NCBI GenBank assembly: GCA_902786615.1
Contig: CADADE010000015.1
Span: 1 to 64,000, forward strand
Source of the DNA: Oscillospiraceae bacterium
Lineage (GTDB): Bacteria; Bacillota_A; Clostridia; Oscillospirales; Oscillospiraceae
Reading direction: 5' to 3'
DNA length: 64,000 bases
The notes below the pieces were generated by a model. The model saw only the letters and a program-made list of their open reading frames with translations, had not been told where the DNA came from and made no database searches. This document shows, piece by piece, positions 58,023 to 64,000 of this stretch. The position numbers and the translations under genes are program-made. The first letter of the stretch is position 1, and each line of letters begins with the position of its first letter.

Positions 58023-59339
58023 TTATTGATACACGTCGTTATACTCCACCATGGCGACGTCCGCGTCGAAGCTCTCGCCGTCGCGCCAGATGCTGAAACG
58101 GATGGTGTCGCCGACGGAGAGGCCGTCCCTGACCTTCAGGATATCGTCCGTGCTCCTGGCGGGCTCGCCGTTTACGGCGGTGATGATGTCGCCCACACGG
58201 ATGCCCTTCTCCCAGGCGTCCGTCCCCTCGGTGACCGCGGAGACGTAGAGGCCCTCCGGCAGCGCATAATGCTCCGCCGCGAAATCCGCGATGGCGCCGA
58301 CCGTGATGCCGACAGCGGGGCGGCCGACGACCTTCCCCTCCCGGATCAGGCTGTTCACCACATTGCACACGGTGGCGCTCGGAATGGCAAAGCCGATGCC
58401 CTCGATACTGGAGAAGCCGGACATGAGCTTCATATTCGTCACGCCCACAACCTGGCCGTACATGTTGACCAGCGCGCCGCCGGAGTTGCCCTCGTTGATG
58501 GCGGTGTTGGTCTGGATGAGGCTGATGTTGTGCCCGTCATAGCTCATGCCCCTGCTGATGGCGGAGACGATGCCGTTTGTGAGCGTGGAGCGCAGCTCCT
58601 CCCCCACAGGGTTTCCGATGGCGGCCACGCTGTCGCCCACGGTGAGCGCGTCGCTGTCGCCGAAGACGGCGGGGCGCAGCCCTTTGGCGTCGATTTTCAG
58701 CACCGCGAGGTCGCTTCTCATGTCGTAGCCGACAAGCTCGGCTTCAAACTCCGTGTCGTCCTGGAGGATGACCACCGCGCTGGTGCAGCCCTCGATCATG
58801 TGGGCGTTGGTGACGATCAGGCCGTCCCGGCTCATGACGATGCCCGTGCCCCAGTAATAGCCGAGCTCGCCCTCGACAAAGCAGCGTATGGCGACAATGG
58901 AGTCCACGCAGGACTTGTAGATCTCCTGCAGGGTAATTTCCTCTTCTCCGGCGGGGACAAGCTCCATCTGCCAGGCAGGCCGCTTCTCCACCTCCGGCAG
59001 CTTCGGCTCCTCATGGCTGCTGTCCTCGGTGGTGTAGAAGGAATCGAAGAAGTCCTTCCAATCCTCCGGCAGCTCGTCCTCCGACGGCAGGGTCTCCTCC
59101 GGCAGCATCTGCCCGAAGTCCGGGAACTGGATGGTCGGCTCGGCTTCTTTTTTGCCGAAGAGCAGCGAGCTGCCCGCGATCAGGCCCACCACCAGCAGCG
59201 TGCCCAGCACGATCCTGAGGCCCATGGGCATGCCCTTTTTCTTTTTCGGGGCCGGTTCCGCCGCCGGCGCCGTCTCCTGTCGCTCCTGCGTCAGGGGCGC
59301 GTACCAGCCGGAGGGCTGCTGCTTATAGTCGTTGTTCAT
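58023..59339 (-). CDS. HtrA/DegP-like membrane-anchored serine protease with PDZ domain
   Basis: 438 residues. A cytoplasmic Pro/Lys-rich N-terminus, one transmembrane helix (about 40-62), an acidic linker, a trypsin-like domain (about 130-325) with the triad in IVTNAHMIEG (His), DLAVLKID (Asp) and NEGNSGGALVN (Ser), and a PDZ domain to the end (GLYVSAVTEGTDAWEKGIRVGDIITAVNG). Degrades or refolds misfolded envelope proteins. It starts 22 bp after a sensor kinase gene, suggesting an envelope-stress operon. Confidence 0.93.
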   Translation of the reverse strand: MNNDYKQQPSGWYAPLTQERQETAPAAEPAPKKKKGMPMGLRIVLGTLLVVGLIAGSSLLFGKKEAEPTIQFPDFGQMLPEETLPSEDELPEDWKDFFDSFYTTEDSSHEEPKLPEVEKRPAWQMELVPAGEEEITLQEIYKSCVDSIVAIRCFVEGELGYYWGTGIVMSRDGLIVTNAHMIEGCTSAVVILQDDTEFEAELVGYDMRSDLAVLKIDAKGLRPAVFGDSDALTVGDSVAAIGNPVGEELRSTLTNGIVSAISRGMSYDGHNISLIQTNTAINEGNSGGALVNMYGQVVGVTNMKLMSGFSSIEGIGFAIPSATVCNVVNSLIREGKVVGRPAVGITVGAIADFAAEHYALPEGLYVSAVTEGTDAWEKGIRVGDIITAVNGEPARSTDDILKVRDGLSVGDTIRFSIWRDGESFDADVAMVEYNDVYQ

Positions 59340-59361
59340 GATGATCCCTCATTCATTCATA

Positions 59362-60786
59362 TTACTTTGCAAGCTTCAGGGTAAAGACAAATTCCGTCGT
59401 GCCATCCTTGCTCTTGACGGCGATATCCTCGTCATGGCCGTTGATGATGGTCTTGACGAGATACAGGCCCAGACCCATCCCCTCCTTATCCAGGCTGCGG
59501 GAGCGGTCGGACTTATGGAAGCGGTCGAAGATGAAGGGCAGATCGTCCGGCGGGATGGTCTCGCCGACGTCCTTGATGGAGACGTAGGCCTTCTCTTCGT
59601 CCTTGTACAGGCGCACCGTGAGGCAGCTGCCGGGTTTGGCAAACTTCACGGCGTTGTCCAGGAGGTTGTAGATGACCCGCGTGATGGCGTCCTTGTCGGC
59701 CACGACCATGATGTTGTTCTCCGGAAGCTGCGGGTCCACGTCCAGGTTTTTCTTTGTGGCGCGGTCCTCGAAGCTCAGAAGCGTCTGCAGGACCAGCTCG
59801 TTCAGGTCAAAGACCGTGCGGCGGCTGGGATTGGCCGCGTTGTTGCGCGCCGCCGACACATCCAGCATATCCCGCACGAGGCGCGAGAGCCGCCGCGTCT
59901 CGTCCCGGATGGAGATGAGGTACTTGCGTTCCTCCTCCCTGGGGATGGTGCCGTCGAGAATGCCGTCGGCAAAGCCAGAGATCGTGGTCATGGGCGTTCT
60001 CAGCTCGTGGGAGACGTTCGCGATAAACTCGCTGCGCCGCGCCTCGGCCTTCTCCAGCGAGTCTGCCATCTTGTTGAACGAGTCGATGAGCGCGCCCATC
60101 TCGTCGGTGGGGTCGTACTCCTGCTTCACGCGCACGGAGAAGTCGCCGCGCGCGAACTTGCGCGAGGCTGCGGCCATCTCGTCCAGGGGCCGGGCCATGC
60201 GCTTGGAGTAGACCAGCGTCAGCAGCATGAACACGAAGAGCACCCCCGCCGTCACCACCGCGCCGAGGATCAGGAAGGCCGACCAGTCGCCCATGAGCTT
60301 GCCGGGGGCCGTGATGATGAAGACATAGCCCATGATGCTCCCGTCCGCCTCGGAGTCGATGGTGTGGCCGACGACGTAGCGGTCCTCCTTGAACACCCCG
60401 TCAAGGTTCGTAAGCCCGAAGACGACGTTTTCCCGCGTCCAATCCAAGACCTTTTCCGTCAGCTGCACGCCGATGTGGCAGCAGACGTTCGGCTTTTCGG
60501 AGCAGCGCACGATGTTGCCGGTGGCGTTTGCGATAAAGATCTGGTTGCCGGTGGAGTTGGCAATGGCGCTCACGTTCATGCCGAGCAGCCAGCTGTCGAG
60601 CGAATCGCTCTGCCCGACGGCGGAGGCGATGCGCGAGACCTCCTCGGCGCTCGCGAGCATGTCTGCCTGCAGCTCGCGCACGACGTGCATGCGCCCGATC
60701 CCGACCAGGGAGATGCAGATGAGCATCATGCAGAAAAAGACCAGCACCGCCATCGCGGTAAAGTTTCTGAGATAGATGCTTTTCAT
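59362..60786 (-). CDS. Sensor histidine kinase without adjacent response regulator
   Basis: 474 residues. Transmembrane helices at about 11-32 and 168-193 flank an extracellular sensor domain of about 135 residues that contains Cys95, Cys102, Cys103 and His104 (RCSEKPNVCCHIG). HAMP (about 194-245), HisKA with NVSHELRTPM (His260), and HATPase_c with N box NLLDNAVKFA, G1-like DVGETIPPDD (the usual second Gly is Thr) and G2 GMGLGLYLVKTI. Kinases of this type are usually preceded by an OmpR-type regulator gene; here the operon promoter and a repeat lie upstream. Followed by htrA. Confidence 0.9.
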   Translation of the reverse strand: MKSIYLRNFTAMAVLVFFCMMLICISLVGIGRMHVVRELQADMLASAEEVSRIASAVGQSDSLDSWLLGMNVSAIANSTGNQIFIANATGNIVRCSEKPNVCCHIGVQLTEKVLDWTRENVVFGLTNLDGVFKEDRYVVGHTIDSEADGSIMGYVFIITAPGKLMGDWSAFLILGAVVTAGVLFVFMLLTLVYSKRMARPLDEMAAASRKFARGDFSVRVKQEYDPTDEMGALIDSFNKMADSLEKAEARRSEFIANVSHELRTPMTTISGFADGILDGTIPREEERKYLISIRDETRRLSRLVRDMLDVSAARNNAANPSRRTVFDLNELVLQTLLSFEDRATKKNLDVDPQLPENNIMVVADKDAITRVIYNLLDNAVKFAKPGSCLTVRLYKDEEKAYVSIKDVGETIPPDDLPFIFDRFHKSDRSRSLDKEGMGLGLYLVKTIINGHDEDIAVKSKDGTTEFVFTLKLAK

Positions 60787-60830
60787 GCGCTCCCCTCCTT
60801 TCGGCTTCGGGTGAAAATCACTGAATGATT

Positions 60831-60858
60831 ATTATATCCTTTTTTCACGCTTTTTCAA
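60831..60858 (-). promoter_or_regulatory. Promoter of the kinase-htrA operon
   Basis: Minus-strand -35 TTGAAA (60853-60858), 16-base spacer, consensus -10 TATAAT (60831-60836), about 45 bases before the kinase start, with AAAGGAGG just ahead of the ATG. Confidence 0.8.
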
Positions 60859-60894
60859 TAACCTGTTTGTGAACAAATGCGCGCCGAAAAAAAG

Positions 60895-61129
60895 AGGCTG
60901 CAGGTTTAATCAGTTAACCCGACATAAGCACTTGCCTCCCCCAGCCGCGAAGCGGCGTCTCGGGGGGAGGTGCCCCGAAGGGGCGGAGAGGGGGACGTCC
61001 TGCAAGCAGCTTGGGTGCAATGGTGGCCCCTCTCAGTCACCAGTGTGCGCACTGGTGACAGCTCCCCCCCGGCGGGGGAGCCAAGGCCCGCCTTGTTTGC
61101 ACATTTGCTGAGCTAAGCCGATACGCATA
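60895..61129 (-). repeat. Interspersed repeat, family A copy 3 (reverse)
   Basis: Reverse complement of the 5407 element, including the GTGCTTATGTCGGGTTA side segment, CAGTGTGCGCACTGG palindrome and CCGATACGCATA end (to 61129). The other end is degraded: the TTTAATCAG part remains but the outer GGGTATCGG is replaced. Single internal unit, as in copy 2. Confidence 0.85.
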
Positions 61130-61161
61130 AACTATTTTTCAAAAAAAGAGGGACCTTGCTC

Positions 61162-61191
61162 TTGATTTTTAAGATACTCTTCTGTTATAAT
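61162..61191 (+). promoter_or_regulatory. Promoter of the replisome-organiser-like gene
   Basis: -35 TTGATT (61162-61167), 18-base spacer, extended -10 TG-T-TATAAT (TATAAT 61186-61191), about 50 bases before the ATG at 61240. Confidence 0.75.
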
Positions 61192-61239
61192 GTGCTTGTT
61201 CTTAAATTATTGCGAACTTTCGTAACAGGAGGTTAAATT

Positions 61240-61650
61240 ATGGCGAAGAAAAGAATGTTCAGTCTGGAAGTCGTGGACACCGACGATTTTCTCAGTATGC
61301 CGTCCGGCGCACAGGCGCTGTACTTTCAGCTTGGAATGCACGGTGATGACGACGGCATTGTCGCCAGCCCGCAGAAGATCATGCGTGCCGCCAGATGCCG
61401 GAAGGCTGACATGGAGAAGCTGATCTCCAGGGGCTATATCATCCCGTTTGACAGCGGCGTCATTGCCATCCGGGACTGGCGCATCAACAACGACCTGAAA
61501 AATGACCGTTACCGCCCTACCCTGTATGCCGAAGAAAAGGGCGCGCTCATTCTCGACGACTCCAGACGCTATATTCTGGATACATATTGTTTCCCCCTGG
61601 ACTCCGTCTTGGAGACTGAACATAACGTAACCCAACCCAACGCAACATAA
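61240..61650 (+). CDS. Phage replisome-organiser N-terminal-like protein
   Basis: 136 residues with AGGAGG upstream. The whole readable core (MAKKRMFSLEVVDTDDFLSM, SGAQALYFQLGMHGDDDGIV, IMRAARCRKADMEKLISRGYIIPFDSGVIAIRDWRINNDLKNDRYRPT, EEKGAL) resembles the N-terminal winged-helix domain of phage replisome organisers, which bind origin DNA and recruit helicase loaders. Full phage proteins are about twice as long; the DnaD-like C-terminal part is absent. The 3' end merges with AACNN repeats, then DnaA-box-like iterons. No other phage genes are nearby, so it is either a domesticated gene or an element remnant. Confidence 0.7.
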   Translation: MAKKRMFSLEVVDTDDFLSMPSGAQALYFQLGMHGDDDGIVASPQKIMRAARCRKADMEKLISRGYIIPFDSGVIAIRDWRINNDLKNDRYRPTLYAEEKGALILDDSRRYILDTYCFPLDSVLETEHNVTQPNAT

Positions 61651-61676
61651 CAAAACTTATTCTAACAGAACGCAGC
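61620..61676 (+). repeat. AACNN pentamer repeats at the end of the replisome-organiser-like gene
   Basis: From about 61624, AACGT, AACCC, AACCC, AACGC, AACAT, AACAA, AACTT, then one altered unit, AACAG and AACGC follow in a 5-base register. The first half encodes the last residues of the protein, the second half is beyond the stop. Confidence 0.75.
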
Positions 61677-61719
61677 AGAGGGGAGTGTGAGGGGGACGCC
61701 ACCCCTTTTGCGGGCACGG

Positions 61720-61777
61720 TTTTCCACAGGCTTTTCAACAGCATTTTGTGGAAAACTTGTGGAAAGAATGTGGAAAA
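61720..61777. repeat. DnaA-box-like iterons in 11-12 bp register
   Basis: TTTTCCACA (61720-61728) and TTTTCAACA (61732-61740) on the plus strand, then TGTGGAAAA (61747-61755), TGTGGAAAG (61758-61766) and TGTGGAAAA (61769-61777) in inverse orientation with exact 11-base steps. Three copies differ from the DnaA box TTATCCACA (or its complement) at one position, the other two at two. It lies after the replisome-organiser-like gene. Confidence 0.75.
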
Positions 61778-61788
61778 GCTCCGCCCAT

Positions 61789-61818
61789 AAAAAAGAGCAC
61801 CGGGGTGTTCCGATGCTC
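61789..61818 (-). terminator. Rho-independent terminator of the serC-serA operon
   Basis: On the minus strand GAGCATCGG and CCGGTGCTC pair (one G-T type mismatch) and are followed directly by six T, 19 bases after the serA stop. Confidence 0.88.
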
Positions 61819-61836
61819 TCAACCTGTTTTGTTTTC

Positions 61837-63003
61837 TCAGTACAACACCCGCACGCGCAGCACGTCGCCCATGGCGCGGATGGCGGCGGCGGTATCCTCC
61901 CCGATCTTCTCCCCAAGGTCGACGATGGTGTAGGCGTAATTCCCGTGGGGCTTGTTGATCATGTGCTCCACGTTGATGTTGCGCTCGCTGATGAAGTCCA
62001 GGATGCGGGTGATCATGCGCGGCACGTTGCGGTGCAGGACGCAGAGCCTGCACACGCCCATGCGCGAGAGCGTCGCGTCCGGCAGGTTCACGGAGTTTTT
62101 GATGTTGCCGTTTAAGAGATAGTCGTAGAGCTCCATCGCGGCCATGGCGGCGCAGCGGTCCTCGCTCTCCGGGGTGCAGGCCCCCAGATGGGGCATGGCG
62201 ATCACGTTCGGGGCCTGGAGGATGACCTTGTTCGGGAAGTCGGTGACGTATTTGCCGACCCTGCCGCAGTCGAGGGCGCGGGTCATGGCCTCGTCGTCCA
62301 CCACCTCGGCGCGGGACTCGTTCACGATGCGCACGCCCATCTTCATCTTGGAGAAGGCCTCGTCGTCAAACATGTGGTGGGTTTGGGTGTTGTAGGGGAC
62401 GTTGATGCTGATATAGTCGGCCTTGGCGTAGATGGTGTCCACATCCTCGGCCTTGATGACGTCGCGGGAGAGGCGCCAGGCGGCGTCCACGGACATGAAG
62501 GGATCGTAGCCGTAGACCACCATGCCGAGATCGAGCGCGGCGTTGGCAACGAGCGCGCCGATCGCGCCGAGGCCGATCACGCCGAGGGTCTTGCCCAGAA
62601 GCTCCGGGCCGGCGAAGGAGGACTTGCCGCGCTCCACCATCTCCGGGATCTCGTCGCCCTTGTCGGCGATGCTGCGCACCCAGTCGATGGCCCCGATCAT
62701 ATCGCGCGAGGACATGACCAGCGAGGCGATCTCCTGCTCCTTGACGGCTTCGGCGTTCGCGCCGGGGCTGTTGAAGACGACGATGCCGCGCTCCGCGCAC
62801 TCCTCGATGGGGATATTGTTGAAGCCCGCGCCGGCGCGCGCGATGGCGAGAAGATTCTCCCCGAATTCCATGCCGTGGAGATTCGCGCTGCGGATGAGCA
62901 TGCCGTCGGGGTTTTCCACGTCCGGCCCGACCTCGCACCCGCGCTTGAGAAGCGCCCCGGTGCCGTGCTCGGAAATGGTGTTCATGGTTCTGATCTTAAA
63001 CAT
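61837..63003 (-). CDS. serA: D-3-phosphoglycerate dehydrogenase, short ACT-containing form
   Basis: 388 residues from the ATG at 63003; a TTG four codons upstream is less likely because the AAGGAG site nearly touches it. First step of serine synthesis from 3-phosphoglycerate. NAD-binding GVIGLGAIGALVANAAL, catalytic Arg in NESRAE, Glu in the acidic loop and His in AMPHLGACTPESE, and a C-terminal ACT domain (about 315-388: RNVPRMITRILDFISERNINVEHM). No intervening domain as in long SerA. It overlaps the end of serC by 8 bp. Confidence 0.94.
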   Translation of the reverse strand: MFKIRTMNTISEHGTGALLKRGCEVGPDVENPDGMLIRSANLHGMEFGENLLAIARAGAGFNNIPIEECAERGIVVFNSPGANAEAVKEQEIASLVMSSRDMIGAIDWVRSIADKGDEIPEMVERGKSSFAGPELLGKTLGVIGLGAIGALVANAALDLGMVVYGYDPFMSVDAAWRLSRDVIKAEDVDTIYAKADYISINVPYNTQTHHMFDDEAFSKMKMGVRIVNESRAEVVDDEAMTRALDCGRVGKYVTDFPNKVILQAPNVIAMPHLGACTPESEDRCAAMAAMELYDYLLNGNIKNSVNLPDATLSRMGVCRLCVLHRNVPRMITRILDFISERNINVEHMINKPHGNYAYTIVDLGEKIGEDTAAAIRAMGDVLRVRVLY

Positions 63004-64000
63004 GTCTGACTTCAAACTCCTTCATATAGTCGACCAGCGCCCTCACGCCCTCCACGGGCATGGCGTTGTAGACGGAGGCGCGCATGCCCCCGGCGATCTT
63101 GTGGCCCTTGAGATTCAGAAGGCCGCGCTCCGCCGCGCCCTTGATGAATTCGGCGTCGGTGTCGGCGTCCCCGGTGCGGAAGGTGACGTTCATAAAGCTC
63201 CGGGAGCCGGGCAGGGCGTGGGCCTTGAACAGGCGGCTCTCGTCCAGGAAATCATAGAGCAGGCCCGCGCGCTCGCGCTTTCTCGCGTCCATGGCCTTGA
63301 CGCCGCCCTGGGCGATCACCCAGTCGAGCGTGAGATTGAGCATGTAGATGCACCAGCAGGGCGGGGTGTTGAGCATGGAGCCGGTCTCGATCATGGTTTT
63401 ATAGCTCAAAATTTTCGGGGTGTACGGCAGCTCCCGTCCCGCGAGGCGTTTGTCCACGATCACCACCGTGAGGCCCGCGGGGGCCATGTTCTTCTGCGCG
63501 CCCGCGTAGATGAGGCCGAACTTCGACACGTCCACCTCGCGCGAGAGGATGTCGGAGGACATGTCGCACACGAGCGGCGCGGGCGTCTGGGGCACATACT
63601 GCCACTCGGTGCCGTAAATGGTGTTGTTCGCGCAGTAGTAGAAATATTTCGCGTCCGGCGTGAGGCGCAGCTCCGCCTGGGTCGGGATGCGGTCGTGGCC
63701 CGTGGGCTTGGTATCGGCCGCGATGTGCACCGTGCCGTACTTTTCCGCCTCCTCGGCGGCCTTGTTTGAAAAGTTTCCCGTCACGGCGTAATCGGCTGTC
63801 CCGCCCTCCAGAAGGTTCATGGGGATGGCGGCAAACTGCGTGGTCGCGCCGCCCTGCAGAAGCAGGATCTCATGCGTGTCCGGCACGTTCATGAGCTGCC
63901 GGAGCTTTAAGCAGGCGGAATCAAAGACCTCCTGAAACAGGGCGCTGCGGTGGCTGATCTCCATGACGGACATGCCGCTGCCGCGGAAGTTCAGCAGCTC
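62996..64000 (-). CDS. serC: Phosphoserine aminotransferase, N-terminus beyond window edge
   Basis: 335 codons visible; the frame is open to base 64000 where it reads ELLNFRGSGMSVMEISHRS, the normal region about 25 residues after the SerC start, so only a short N-terminal piece is missing. PLP enzyme converting phosphohydroxypyruvate to phosphoserine. PLP lysine in IYAGAQKNMAPAGL, LLLQGGATTQFAAIPMNLL, VNVTFRTGD and MRASVYNAMPVEGV near the end. Upstream partner of serA, which it overlaps. Confidence 0.96.
   Translation of the reverse strand, partial: ELLNFRGSGMSVMEISHRSALFQEVFDSACLKLRQLMNVPDTHEILLLQGGATTQFAAIPMNLLEGGTADYAVTGNFSNKAAEEAEKYGTVHIAADTKPTGHDRIPTQAELRLTPDAKYFYYCANNTIYGTEWQYVPQTPAPLVCDMSSDILSREVDVSKFGLIYAGAQKNMAPAGLTVVIVDKRLAGRELPYTPKILSYKTMIETGSMLNTPPCWCIYMLNLTLDWVIAQGGVKAMDARKRERAGLLYDFLDESRLFKAHALPGSRSFMNVTFRTGDADTDAEFIKGAAERGLLNLKGHKIAGGMRASVYNAMPVEGVRALVDYMKEFEVRHV

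Noticed and set aside
61240..61836. Intact prophage or the chromosomal origin
   Set aside because: Only one phage-like gene is present, with ordinary metabolic genes on both sides, and dnaA/dnaN are absent.

Overview
The window looks like chromosome from a GC-rich, Gram-positive member of the Clostridia, probably an Oscillospiraceae/Oscillospirales-type gut anaerobe. This is inferred from the CIRCE-controlled hrcA-grpE-dnaK order, TTG/GTG starts combined with strong AGGAGG ribosome binding sites, a meso-DAP decarboxylase, many LysM/transglutaminase/PHP-phosphatase type surface genes, and interspersed GC-rich hairpin repeats of a kind common in these genomes. No rRNA, tRNA, CRISPR array, insertion sequence or intact prophage was seen.

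Layout. 1-3.3 kb: heat-shock operon hrcA-grpE-dnaK (minus), with a sigma-A promoter overlapped by a CIRCE operator. 3.4-8.6 kb: MarR regulator plus GPH/SLC45-like MFS transporter, a membrane-anchored glycerophosphodiesterase, 5-formyl-THF cyclo-ligase and lysA. 8.9-13.5 kb: pepT, then a two-gene translation-quality-control candidate: a Tet(M)-like ribosomal GTPase fused to a Rae1/YacP-like NYN nuclease, overlapping an S4-domain ylmH gene. 13.7-22.7 kb (plus): OmpR-type two-component pair, DUF1385-prmC, recA-recX-rimO-pgsA and cysS. 22.7-30.1 kb: a membrane phosphoesterase and a TPR/alpha-beta-hydrolase gene diverge from an SGNH-like gene followed by a BY-kinase module (cpsC-cpsD-cpsB) that has no polysaccharide synthesis genes beside it.

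30.1-37.3 kb (minus): a coiled-coil membrane protein, a YdcF-type protein, and an NHLM-type peptide export operon: STAS protein, minimal HlyD-like protein, C39-peptidase ABC exporter, second ABC exporter and a small double-glycine-leader peptide without cysteines. 37.3-42.2 kb (minus): an SDR/VUT-transporter operon whose leader forms what looks like a preQ1-I riboswitch, and a GT2-GtrA gene followed by a STAS-adenylate-ligase fusion. 42.3-45.9 kb: phosphodiester glycosidase and two tandem paralogous membrane-anchored proteins. 46.3-52.3 kb: a 1977-residue secreted LysM protein with about a dozen beta-type repeats. 52.7-64 kb: rluA-type pseudouridine synthase plus prmA, a transglutaminase operon, an HK-HtrA operon without a response regulator, a replisome-organiser-like gene followed by AACNN pentamers and helically phased DnaA-box-like repeats, and serC-serA (serC runs off the right edge).

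At least two families of interspersed hairpin repeats fill most of the larger gaps. The most promising less-described systems are the GTPase-nuclease/YlmH pair, the NHLM peptide exporter with its STAS partners, and the replisome-organiser/DnaA-like repeat locus at 61.2-61.8 kb.
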